NCBI GenBank assembly: GCA_029263455.1 | Contig: JAJCXM010000014.1 | Location: 1 to 64,000, forward strand | Reading direction: 5' to 3' | DNA length: 64,000 nucleotides | DNA from: Holophagae bacterium | GTDB taxonomy: Bacteria > Acidobacteriota > Holophagae > Acanthopleuribacterales > Acanthopleuribacteraceae | In this document: piece by piece, positions 25,049-33,170 of the stretch | Numbering within the stretch: the first letter of the stretch is position 1 | How the letters are laid out: every line of letters begins with the position of its first letter | Notes under the pieces: generated by a model | Database searches by the model: none | Told to the model about the DNA's origin: nothing | What the model saw: the letters and a program-made list of their open reading frames with translations, nothing else | Translations under genes and position numbers: made by a program

Positions 25049-26425
25049 ATGATTCAATTGTTGGCGGCGAACTGCTTGTGGACACTATTTGGACAGATAT
25101 CCATGACCACGGGGCAGAACATCGTGGAAAAAGGTGTCGTCATACCCAAGGTCATATGCAAAGAAGTGCCTGAGCAATCATATGCACTTTACCTGCCCTC
25201 GTTTTACGATCCAGAAACCGACTGGCCGGTCATCATTGCCTTTGACCCTCAAGCGCAAGGTTCCGTTCCAGTCGAATTGTTTCATGAGCTTGCCGAACGC
25301 TATGGGTACATTGTCGTCGGCTCAAATAATTCCCGAGACCACGCTTGGAAGTCATCGACCTCGGCCGTTGACGCTATCTGGTTGGATCTCAAAGAAAGAT
25401 TCAAGCCCGACCCATTCCGACTCTATTTATGTGGTTTCTCCGGCGCGACAGAAGCCATTAGCAAGATCGGGTTCCTAACAAAAAAGCCTGCGGCTCTCTT
25501 GATGTGCGGTGGCGTTTTTGACGGCGAAGTTGATGTGGACGAGACACTTCCGTTTGCGGTTGTTACCCTGGTTGGCCAGCTTGATTACCATCTCGAGGAC
25601 GCACGGGACCTTGACGAGCGCTTAACTAAACTAAACATTAGCCATCACCACATCGAAGGTGACTATGAGCACCAATGGCCAAATCGCCATGATTTGGATC
25701 AAGCTATTGCTTGGCTTGAGTTAAGGGCACAGGTTGAAGGGCTTCAAAACAAAGCGCATCCCATGGCCGAAGAACGTTTGCGCACGTACTTGGAGAGCTA
25801 TGAAAGTAACGGGCGCTATTTGCAGGCCGAGGGTTTGGCCCATTCATTACTACGCCTTCACGCTTCGAAATACTGGTCCAGCAAAAGCCAACACATCGAT
25901 GAGCTAGACCTAGCTAAGCCTGAAAAAAAGTCACGCAAAAGGGTTTCAAGCATTGAGAGCCCCATCCAGCGTTCCATCGATCGTCGCATCGAGAAACTGC
26001 AAAAAATGAAGATCACGGACAAGAGTATGCAACGTGAACTGGAGTGGTGGAAGGCGCTGTCTCTGACCGTTTCCTCACATGTCGATCCAGCCCTACCAGA
26101 AACTAAGCAAATGGTAGCTCGAATTCATGATCGTTTGTGGAGAGAACCCCACGATATGGCACTACGCAGTTTATTGATGAAAGACTACGATCGGGCTCAA
26201 CTCTTCGCTCGTATAGCGTTTAGTACCAATCCCAAATCAGCTCAAGCTTGCTTTCGACTAGCTCGCGCGTATGCCCTAAACAACCAATTAGATGACGCTT
26301 TACTAGCCATTAAGACCGCCATCGATCTTGGTTATCGCTCTGATCAGTTAACGATAGATCCCGATTTCATAAATGTGCGGTCGCATCACGAATTTCAAAA
26401 CATGGCCCGAGAGTTAGCCAACTAA
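25049..26425 (+). CDS. Exported alpha/beta-hydrolase-fold protein with C-terminal helical repeats
   Basis: This 458-residue protein has an N-terminal hydrophobic stretch (residues 1-20) that may be a signal peptide. It is followed by an esterase-like fold: PVIIAFDPQAQG, then the nucleophile elbow CGFSGATEA (G-x-S-x-A) near residue 135, an aspartate-rich strand and a His in YEHQWPN near 220. From about 235 on the chain is helical, ending in a TPR-like pair (ACFRLARAYALNNQLDDALLAIKTAID). Substrate unknown. It stands alone on the plus strand, 88 nt after the RecQ fusion, and ends 10 nt from a convergent gene. Confidence 0.72.
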   Translation: MIQLLAANCLWTLFGQISMTTGQNIVEKGVVIPKVICKEVPEQSYALYLPSFYDPETDWPVIIAFDPQAQGSVPVELFHELAERYGYIVVGSNNSRDHAWKSSTSAVDAIWLDLKERFKPDPFRLYLCGFSGATEAISKIGFLTKKPAALLMCGGVFDGEVDVDETLPFAVVTLVGQLDYHLEDARDLDERLTKLNISHHHIEGDYEHQWPNRHDLDQAIAWLELRAQVEGLQNKAHPMAEERLRTYLESYESNGRYLQAEGLAHSLLRLHASKYWSSKSQHIDELDLAKPEKKSRKRVSSIESPIQRSIDRRIEKLQKMKITDKSMQRELEWWKALSLTVSSHVDPALPETKQMVARIHDRLWREPHDMALRSLLMKDYDRAQLFARIAFSTNPKSAQACFRLARAYALNNQLDDALLAIKTAIDLGYRSDQLTIDPDFINVRSHHEFQNMARELAN

Positions 26426-26435
26426 TTGATATTGA

Positions 26436-27206
26436 TTAACTCGACGCCTGAGCCGCGAGCCTCAATCCAATCAAATTAATTTCGCCGCTCTGCCCTGCCT
26501 CTTCTTCAGCTGATCTCAAAGATTGGACAAAACGAGCCGCTTCCCTGGTTTTGGGCAACACTCTAATTAAATAGCGGTAAAGGTACGGCGCATCGTTCAC
26601 ATCAACGCAGCCAAACTCTTTGAAAACAGCGTCACTCATAACACGAGCACCATGTAAGTGATGACCACGGTAAATTGTCTTGATAGATTCAGGATCGCTT
26701 CGAGACACTAAACAGGCGATGAGTTCGTCATCACTTTTCTGTAAAAGAGGCCAAAAGTGCGTCGAACGCATCTTCTCATAAAGCCAGTTGATTGAATGTT
26801 GATCTAAAGCTTCAAAATCGAAGTCTTCAACGATCAAAGAACCGCCCACACGTAGCAGCTTTCTCGCCTTTGCCAGACTCGCATCCAGTTCGTGCATATG
26901 GTGTAAGGATCGTGTGAACAAGACCGCATCGGCGGCTGTTCCATCAAAGGACAACCAGTCCGAGTGATGCGCATTGACGCCTCTGCTGACGGCTAATTCC
27001 ACCGCCTCTTTATTTTGGTCGAGCGCAGTAACTTGGTAGCCCAATTGACTCATCGCCACCGCCAACTCACCCGAACCACAGCCCACTTCCAAGACCTGGC
27101 CAGAAAGCACATGAGGACGAACGAAGTCGACGGTATGTTGGGTCGCCACCGCGACAGGACTATCAAGAATTACGCTTTGCATTAAAGAACATAATAACGT
27201 ATTCAT
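26436..27206 (-). CDS. Class I SAM-dependent methyltransferase, substrate unknown
   Basis: This 256-residue Rossmann-fold methyltransferase shows motif I VLEVGCGSGELAVAM, the acidic end of strand 2 (VTALDQN), a DAVLFTRSLHHMHEL motif and LLRVGGSLIVEDFDFEALD. The C-terminal half has no residue pattern that reveals the substrate. I use the ATG at 27206 with GGTGAG upstream rather than the preceding GTG. It is divergent from the small lipoprotein gene at 27282. Confidence 0.85.
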   Translation of the reverse strand: MNTLLCSLMQSVILDSPVAVATQHTVDFVRPHVLSGQVLEVGCGSGELAVAMSQLGYQVTALDQNKEAVELAVSRGVNAHHSDWLSFDGTAADAVLFTRSLHHMHELDASLAKARKLLRVGGSLIVEDFDFEALDQHSINWLYEKMRSTHFWPLLQKSDDELIACLVSRSDPESIKTIYRGHHLHGARVMSDAVFKEFGCVDVNDAPYLYRYLIRVLPKTREAARFVQSLRSAEEEAGQSGEINLIGLRLAAQASS

Positions 27207-27281
27207 CACATGCTCACCTTTTGCTCACGTCGATTTTCTTGTTCTAGGTTGCAATAGGCGTATAACTTATTGGAGGCAATT

Positions 27282-27749
27282 ATGCGTTTCATCATTCCGT
27301 TTTGTTTATGCTTTATGGTTCAATGCCGTATTGAGCCATCCTCCCTCGTTCAAAGCGATGTTTGGGTGTCATTTGAAGAATCAGACCTATTCAGCTGTGA
27401 TGTCCCTCAGGCCTGCGTTATTTCTCGTCGAGAAAACGGCCGTTTTTTTGTGATTGAACATCAAAATCAAGTGCTGGCCAAAATACACTGGTTAAGCGAG
27501 GACGAAGGACAAGGTCGCGGCCTTTGGTTTGAACACGAGCCAGTTAACGAAGAATGGCTGGGAGGGATCCAGGGTAAGGCCTATCACTATAAGCATTCTG
27601 ACGGTCCGTTTTATGCCCAAACATCTTCGGTGGTTGTGCCATATGGTGAACGTTATTTGGCACTCGAATTCATCATCGAAGATGCTCGTTCAGCCGTGCA
27701 ACAACACATTGCCGACTCTTTTCAGTTTATCGGCCAAAAAGGCATTTAG
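27282..27749 (+). CDS. Small exported protein, possible lipoprotein
   Basis: This 155-residue protein has a signal peptide (RFIIPFCLCFMVQC) and may be lipidated at the Cys ending that stretch, though the residues before it do not form a strict lipobox. The mature part is beta-rich and acidic with two Cys (SCDVPQAC) that could form a disulfide. GGAGG lies 6 nt before this ATG, which favours it over an in-frame start four codons upstream. No family recognised. It ends 5 nt from a convergent hydrolase gene. Confidence 0.65.
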   Translation: MRFIIPFCLCFMVQCRIEPSSLVQSDVWVSFEESDLFSCDVPQACVISRRENGRFFVIEHQNQVLAKIHWLSEDEGQGRGLWFEHEPVNEEWLGGIQGKAYHYKHSDGPFYAQTSSVVVPYGERYLALEFIIEDARSAVQQHIADSFQFIGQKGI

Positions 27750-27754
27750 GGCTG

Positions 27755-28375
27755 TCACAGCGATTGGGAATATTTGACGACAGCCTGCATGGCATCTTCG
27801 ATCATTTGTTCGGCTGTGTAACCCGACGATTTGAGCGGTTTCAATGAGTGATCGCCTGTCTTTACCCAGTGGTATCGAATATTTGACGACAGGGACAGAG
27901 CCTCAAACTCTGCCTGCGTTCCAAATGGATCACGTTGGCCCTGCACGATGAGCCTTGAAGTCCTGATGTTGAGTAAATGATCGATACGTAACTTGAGTGG
28001 TTTCCCGGGTGGGTGTAATGGATAGCCCAGGCAAATAAGACCACGCACGCCTAGATCGTCGGCAACCATGCTGGCGACTCGGCCACCCATAGATTTGCCG
28101 CCGATAAGCCAACCACTAGCGTCCCCCAATTCTTCGACGACGGATCGCCAGTGTTCTATCAAAACGGGCATCCTATCGGGAGGTCGACGCGTTCCTTCAA
28201 GCCGTCGTTTCATCATATAAGGAAATTCAAAACGGACGACTCGAAATTCCTGATTTACAAGATATCGAGCAGTCAGGTTCATGAATTCAGAATCCATAGT
28301 GGCTCCCGCACCATGCGCTAGGATAATCTTCTGTTTCGCGTCTTTAGGTCCCTCATCAATCCATGTTTTCTGCAT
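27755..28375 (-). CDS. Alpha/beta hydrolase of the KANL3/Tex30-like family
   Basis: The 206-residue hydrolase starts at the ATG at 28375, which has AGAGGTGG upstream. It contains ILAHGAGATMDSEFM (oxyanion region), the nucleophile elbow GGKSMGGRVAS near residue 100, an Asp in VQGQRDPFG and the catalytic His in TGDHSL. This pattern (HGAGA near the N-terminus, KSMGGR elbow) is typical of the small dienelactone-hydrolase-like family of proteins found next to unrelated genes. Substrate unknown. Confidence 0.83.
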   Translation of the reverse strand: MQKTWIDEGPKDAKQKIILAHGAGATMDSEFMNLTARYLVNQEFRVVRFEFPYMMKRRLEGTRRPPDRMPVLIEHWRSVVEELGDASGWLIGGKSMGGRVASMVADDLGVRGLICLGYPLHPPGKPLKLRIDHLLNIRTSRLIVQGQRDPFGTQAEFEALSLSSNIRYHWVKTGDHSLKPLKSSGYTAEQMIEDAMQAVVKYSQSL

Positions 28376-28474
28376 CAAGCCACCTCTACGGAGCAAAACA
28401 AAATTAGCACGGATCGGTGACTTCATAGATTGATCTTGTTTTAGAATGAGAGGCAACTTGCAGGTGAAGATATC

Positions 28475-28852
28475 TTGAAGCTTCAACAAACATACATCGT
28501 CATTTACGCCATTCTTTGCGGCTGTGCTGGCTTATGTCTGTTATTTGTTCCCGACGAAGTCGCGAATCGCTTGGGCGCCCCGGGGTCGCTTGCCGTGTCA
28601 CTATGGGGTTGCGCGCTTTTGGGATTTGCTTCGATGAATTGGGTGGCACGGCACGCCTTATTAGGCGGTATTTACGGTCGCTCATTGATTGTCGGAAATC
28701 AAGTCCACAGTCTGACCGGTTGCCTCATATGGCTCAAATACCTCATCAATACAAACCTCACGCTATTGAGCGTCGGGATGTTGGCAATCTACGTTTACGG
28801 GTGCGCACTATTTAGCTTGCTCATGTTCCGTCGTCCTAATCAAAATTCATGA
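28475..28852 (+). CDS. Small integral membrane protein
   Basis: This 125-residue protein has about four hydrophobic helices (residues 7-25, 38-58, 70-88 and 95-116) and a basic C-terminus. The start is a TTG at 28475, with AGGTGA some 10 nt upstream. Function unknown. It is divergent from the hydrolase at 27755, separated by about 100 nt, and may share its regulatory region. Confidence 0.6.
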   Translation: MKLQQTYIVIYAILCGCAGLCLLFVPDEVANRLGAPGSLAVSLWGCALLGFASMNWVARHALLGGIYGRSLIVGNQVHSLTGCLIWLKYLINTNLTLLSVGMLAIYVYGCALFSLLMFRRPNQNS

Positions 28853-28980
28853 CGACAAGGCCGAATTAGAAGTGAGACCATGAATAGGTTTCCAGGTTTC
28901 TTAAACCCATCATCACCCTTCACTTACACGTGGCTGGCCTCGATCACGAAAATTACGTCACCAATTGAGGAGCCGCTTCC

Positions 28981-29277
28981 ATGAGCTACGACACGCCAGA
29001 CTCTTTGACCATAGAACTATCAGCTCCATGTGTCAGCGAGAGCGAGTTGATCGATTCATTAATTGATCAGTTTGGTTTTCCACGCCTGTATGAATCAAGC
29101 TGGTTTGGATTTCGTGAGCATCTATTTTACGATCCTGGCATAAAGACGCCAAAAAAACTGGTGGTAAATGGATTTAGTGAATTGATGCGTAACCAGGCTC
29201 AAGTCGCGTCGATGCTGCGTTCTTGTTTCGATGAATACATTGAAGACAACCCAGACCGAACTGTGGCGTATGAATAA
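28981..29277 (+). CDS. Barstar-like protein (putative RNase inhibitor fold)
   Basis: This 98-residue acidic protein has the order of elements seen in barstar-type inhibitors: an N-terminal strand and helix (ELIDSLIDQFGFPRLYESSWFG, read from residue 21), an aromatic-rich loop with Trp, a central strand KKLVVNGFSEL and a C-terminal helix. Similarity is to the fold pattern only, and the cognate RNase contacts cannot be judged. No RNase toxin gene is adjacent. If barstar-like it would be an orphan immunity protein. An ordinary unknown is equally possible. Confidence 0.45.
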   Translation: MSYDTPDSLTIELSAPCVSESELIDSLIDQFGFPRLYESSWFGFREHLFYDPGIKTPKKLVVNGFSELMRNQAQVASMLRSCFDEYIEDNPDRTVAYE

Positions 29278-29327
29278 GGCATAGTCTTAAGGCAGATGCC
29301 GCAGACTACGCCAATCCACGTCGGTTT

Positions 29328-29525
29328 TCAGACAGTTCCCACTTCTTCCTTAAGAGCCAGGATGACTAGATAAACAAGCGCGAAAGGCGGGATAAAAGAA
29401 AGCAGGAGTCCAATCATGGCAGCCATACGGGGATTATCGGTCTTTGTGCGACCCAACAAATAGCTCAACCCTGCCATTAAGCCTGCAAAAGCCATGAATC
29501 CAATAATTACAAAAACGAGCCACAT
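29328..29525 (-). CDS. Two-helix small membrane protein paired with an HTH gene
   Basis: This 65-residue protein has two transmembrane helices (residues 3-25 and 38-60) joined by a short basic loop (GRTKTDNPRM). It is divergent from the HTH gene at 29666. The promoter of this gene lies at 29561-29589 and shares the palindrome described separately. Family unknown. Confidence 0.62.
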   Translation of the reverse strand: MWLVFVIIGFMAFAGLMAGLSYLLGRTKTDNPRMAAMIGLLLSFIPPFALVYLVILALKEEVGTV

Positions 29526-29560
29526 ACAATTCTCCTCGTCGGTTTAATGTTGTCATTATC

Positions 29561-29628
29561 AACTTAAGACGATATTTATCGTTTGTCAATAATTTTTTAT
29601 TGATAAACGATAAATTGTTCACTATGAT
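29561..29628. promoter_or_regulatory. Divergent promoters overlapping a shared palindromic operator
   Basis: An 18-bp inverted repeat with one mismatch (ATTTATCGTTTGTCAATA at 29574-29591, and its complement at 29598-29615) is centred between two divergent genes. The rightward promoter is TTGATA (29600-29605), 17 nt, TATGAT (29623-29628). The leftward one is TTGACA (complement at 29584-29589), 17 nt, TAAGTT (complement at 29561-29566). Each -35 box lies inside one arm of the palindrome, so a dimer bound there would shut both genes off. Confidence 0.72.
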
Positions 29629-29665
29629 TACCTCAAAGGTAAAAGGGTCAGGTGAGGTTGGAATC

Positions 29666-29893
29666 ATGACTACAAATATTAGAGTAAACCTCGACGTATT
29701 GTTGTTGCGTGAACAAATGTCGCTCACCCAACTATCGGATGCCGTTGGCATAACGCTGGCCAACCTATCAATTCTGAAACGCGGCAAGGCGCGGGCCATT
29801 CGCTTTTCTACCTTGCTTGCGATCTGTCAGGCGTTGAATTGCGAACCAGGTGATCTCTTGCAGTTAGACAAGCAACAGTGGCTGGCTTCATAA
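29666..29893 (+). CDS. Small XRE/Cro-type HTH regulator (YozG-like)
   Basis: This 75-residue protein is a single helix-turn-helix domain. Residues 7-70 hold NLDVLLLREQMSLTQLSDAV, then GITLANLSILKRGKARAIRF, with the rest continuing to EPGDLLQL, as in the YozG/xre family of minimal Cro-like repressors. I use the ATG at 29666 with GGTGAGG upstream. It is divergent from a two-helix membrane protein and probably binds the palindrome between them. In other bacteria such small HTH proteins are commonly found with a DUF2975-type membrane protein, but the partner here is shorter and different in sequence. Confidence 0.8.
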   Translation: MTTNIRVNLDVLLLREQMSLTQLSDAVGITLANLSILKRGKARAIRFSTLLAICQALNCEPGDLLQLDKQQWLAS

Positions 29894-30140
29894 AGACGGT
29901 GCCGGGATTCCCACGAAGGCTTGTTTCGCTATGGAAAACGAGACTGCTTGCCATTCTTGAAAGTAAGTGACATGTAACCTTTTTTAGGATTCGAGGCGTA
30001 AGAGGCCCTATGATCAGCGATGACACAAGACGTAGATAAGGATCTTGAAACAGCCAGCCAGTAATACCCAAATTACCGTCGACTGTTAGACAACGAAGCG
30101 TTACTTGACCGTTTCATGATTCAAATATTGAGGAAAAAAT

Positions 30141-31691
30141 ATGCGCCCACCCATTCACATGAACAACTGGTTAGCTTGCCTGACACTCGGTTATTTGATG
30201 AGCTTGGGAAACCCCGTAACGGCTCAAACGCTTGATGTCGAAAGCTCGTTCCAAAAAGCCAGCGAAATCATAGAACAGTCCTTGGAAGCTTATGGCGGAC
30301 GTGAACGTATAGAAGCTATTCGCCGATTGTCGTTAAACATTGAAGGCGAGCAATTTTGGGGTCCAGAGCTCAGTAATACAGTAATTGCTCCATTCCTCGT
30401 CACACCGAAGGGTTACCGCATCCTAATGGACAGGGAACAAGGTTCTTTTTATCACGAATTTAGCGGCCAATATGGTGGCTACAACAATTGGAAGTATTAT
30501 CAATTTCAAAAGGGTCATGACGAGCCCGGGTTTTCTATCGGCACGGAGGGTTTTGATTGTGGCTGGTTCCAACACATAGACAACACATCCGAAGATGGTA
30601 GTAGGTATTTCAAGCGCTGGTTCACACCTTATGTGGCGCTTGACGCCGCCGACAACATTGAAGGCGCTCAATGGCAAGGAACTGTCAATATTGACGGACA
30701 ACCAAACGATCACCTGGTGCTGGCCGATAAAAGCGGTCTTTATATTGACCAGAAAAGTCATTTCATCACTAAAACAGAGTCTTTTGGGAGACCCCACCCG
30801 CTCAAAGGCGATGTCCTTACTGAACGGTACTACAAGCTTCACATCACGGCGAAGGGATTGTTCTTTGCTTCAGAGGTTACGCACATCCAAGCGGGAGACG
30901 TGATTGACCTATTAAAGATAGAGGCCGAAATAGACGAACCCATCGACAGCTCATTCATGATGAAGCCTGAACATTATCGACTTCGACCCGACGTTTTCCC
31001 TACAGGTGAAGCCAGCATAAAAAAGGTTGCCGAAGGTATTTATGTCGTCGAAGTTGGTCCTAATGCCTACATGGGAGTGATCGAATTCGACGACTTTATT
31101 GCCATCATATGGTCACCATTCAACCCAGATTTCACGAAAGGCGGCATCGACTTAATTAAAAAAACCATCCCTCATAAGGAAATCAAATACTTGGGACAAA
31201 CCCATCATTGGTGGGACTCCAGCGGTGGACTGGTTGCAGGAATTGATGCGGGCGCGACCGTGATCACAACCGCAGGAAACAAAGCCTATTTTACGCAGAT
31301 GGCAAGTGCTATGCACACCGCCTATGACTACGCGCCAACATTCACTGCAAACGAAATCAAGTTTGAAATGGTTGAAGACAAGATCAGCATCAGCGATGGT
31401 AAGAGAGATCTGATAGTTTATCGAAAACACCCAGAGAAAGGCGTCAATGACGTTTTGTTATTTTACGTGCCTGACCAAAAGGCTCTGTTCTCTTCCCACT
31501 TCTTTGAGGCAATTGTCGATCCCGAAACAGCGGTTGCCGACGAAGGCACGGTTTGGGCATATAAACATTTAGCTGAGATGGGATTGGACGTCGATATAGT
31601 GACTCATTACAACGGTGGATCTGGGCATTGGTCAGATGTCAAGAAATCAATCAAACGTCGTAAAAAATGGGACAAACGCCACTCAAAATGA
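30141..31691 (+). CDS. Exported metallo-beta-lactamase-fold protein with a degraded metal site
   Basis: This 516-residue protein has a signal peptide (to about residue 28) and an N-terminal domain of about 260 residues containing YGGRERIEAIRRLSLNIEGE. The C-terminal domain looks like a metallo-beta-lactamase fold. The expected metal-binding run HxHxDH is here THHWWDSSGG (residues 354-363): His355 and Asp359 remain, but the second His is Trp357 and the last is Ser360. Canonical two-zinc chemistry is therefore unlikely. A binding or altered-metal role is possible. GAGGA lies 7 nt before the ATG. A 386-nt gene-free gap follows. Confidence 0.7.
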   Translation: MRPPIHMNNWLACLTLGYLMSLGNPVTAQTLDVESSFQKASEIIEQSLEAYGGRERIEAIRRLSLNIEGEQFWGPELSNTVIAPFLVTPKGYRILMDREQGSFYHEFSGQYGGYNNWKYYQFQKGHDEPGFSIGTEGFDCGWFQHIDNTSEDGSRYFKRWFTPYVALDAADNIEGAQWQGTVNIDGQPNDHLVLADKSGLYIDQKSHFITKTESFGRPHPLKGDVLTERYYKLHITAKGLFFASEVTHIQAGDVIDLLKIEAEIDEPIDSSFMMKPEHYRLRPDVFPTGEASIKKVAEGIYVVEVGPNAYMGVIEFDDFIAIIWSPFNPDFTKGGIDLIKKTIPHKEIKYLGQTHHWWDSSGGLVAGIDAGATVITTAGNKAYFTQMASAMHTAYDYAPTFTANEIKFEMVEDKISISDGKRDLIVYRKHPEKGVNDVLLFYVPDQKALFSSHFFEAIVDPETAVADEGTVWAYKHLAEMGLDVDIVTHYNGGSGHWSDVKKSIKRRKKWDKRHSK

Positions 31692-32077
31692 CAACGTAAT
31701 CCGTTCGCTATTCGGCCACCATGCCTAGCTCCTCCGCTGTAATCCTTCAGCTTGCCCGACAATAGAATTGAAACCGCATTAGCCAGTTGATAGACATGTG
31801 CCTACAAATTCAGGGTTGGTTCATGGGTCTGGTCAAGTTAACATGGAAATACTTTACAAAATATTACTTAGGTGAATCCGTGTGCCACACAGGCTTTGCC
31901 GCCAATCTTGGCCACAAATTGGTGTCCCATTTGACCATCCTGATCAGATATGAACTAAACGGGTAAACCCCATATGATCGTTAACAAGGACAATACGATT
32001 GAATCATTCCATTGCCGCTGTGCGTCAAGCACAAGAGACAAGTACCTCAGCAAAATAATCACCGCAGGGTGGCTCTA
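31692..32077. other. Intergenic stretch, no gene seen
   Basis: This is a 386-nt gap between two plus-strand genes. I find no coding frame of convincing length, no tRNA shape and no strong hairpin terminator. It probably contains the promoter of the DUF3667 gene downstream, but no convincing -35/-10 pair stood out. Confidence 0.5.
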
Positions 32078-33136
32078 ATGACCGTTGAAGATGTTCCTGA
32101 CCTGATCCCCGAACCCGATCACCCCGAAATTGACGAGCTACCAGAACAAGACTGCAAGGAACATGTCTGCCTCAATTGCGATACCATTGCCAACGAAAAG
32201 TTCTGCGCCAATTGTGGTCAAAGTACGCGCGACATCCGCATCTCGTTCAAGAGCCTCGCCTTGGATTTCTTGGGTGATGCCCTGACATTTGATTCCAAAC
32301 TCTTTCGTACCATCAAACCGCTTATTTTGAAGCCAGGACTATTAACGGCTGACTTTATGGAAGGCAAACGAATACGTTATGTGCCCCCTCTTCGGCTTTT
32401 CATTTTCTCTAGTTTAGTTTTTTTCGTGACCGTGCACTATGCCATGCCGATCAATCGCACGACTGCAGAAGAAGAAATCGCATCAGCTCTAGACGGTGAA
32501 AAAATCGACTTAGAGTCATTAAATTTGCAATCGCTAAATCCTGACAGCGAAGACGAATCCGCGCCCTCCGATGTTAATGACGACCCAACAAAAAGCGAGC
32601 GCACCTCCAGGAAGAGTCGCGGTTTTAACGTAGACGCGGGCTCACTGCAATCAGGCGACACATTTTGGCAAAAGGCACTCGACCGTGCCATCAAGCGACA
32701 AGAGGCTCGATTCCAGGACATGGACAGTGATGAAGCAACCAAAATCTTTGTGAACCAGTTATTTCAAGTGCTCTCCAAGGCAATCCTGCTATTGATGCCG
32801 CTCTTTGCCTTAATGCTGAAGCTCCTCTATGTGCGACGTGATCCCTATTATCTGGATCACCTGATTTTTGCCTTTCATTACCACGCATTTTTGTTTGCCA
32901 TGATTACGGTATTAATCTGGTTGAACCTCATTTTTGACGGACCTTGGATCATCGTGCCAACGGTTTTCATCTCGATCATTGTGCCTTTGGTACATATGTT
33001 CAAGTCGCTCCGCCGTGTTTACGGACAGGAGTTTTTCAAAACACTGGTCAAGTTTTTTGTACTGATGGCCTGTTATTTCGGCGTCATGTTGCCATTCGCC
33101 GGCTTCATCACCCTACTCGCCTTTATTACCGCTTAA
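32078..33136 (+). CDS. DUF3667 membrane protein with N-terminal zinc ribbon (paralog 1)
   Basis: This 352-residue protein opens with an acidic tail and then a four-Cys ribbon (CLNCDTIANEKFCANCGQ, about residues 31-48). The DUF3667 signature follows (FDSKLFRTIKPLILKPGLL and KRIRYVPPLRLFIFSSLVFF). A hydrophilic insert of about 130 residues precedes four or five C-terminal membrane helices. The family is of unknown function. A second copy lies at 46582-47499. I chose the ATG at 32078 with AGGGTGG upstream. Confidence 0.85.
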   Translation: MTVEDVPDLIPEPDHPEIDELPEQDCKEHVCLNCDTIANEKFCANCGQSTRDIRISFKSLALDFLGDALTFDSKLFRTIKPLILKPGLLTADFMEGKRIRYVPPLRLFIFSSLVFFVTVHYAMPINRTTAEEEIASALDGEKIDLESLNLQSLNPDSEDESAPSDVNDDPTKSERTSRKSRGFNVDAGSLQSGDTFWQKALDRAIKRQEARFQDMDSDEATKIFVNQLFQVLSKAILLLMPLFALMLKLLYVRRDPYYLDHLIFAFHYHAFLFAMITVLIWLNLIFDGPWIIVPTVFISIIVPLVHMFKSLRRVYGQEFFKTLVKFFVLMACYFGVMLPFAGFITLLAFITA

Positions 33137-33170
33137 ATGACAACGCCCATTTCATGGGTTGATTCAGTCA

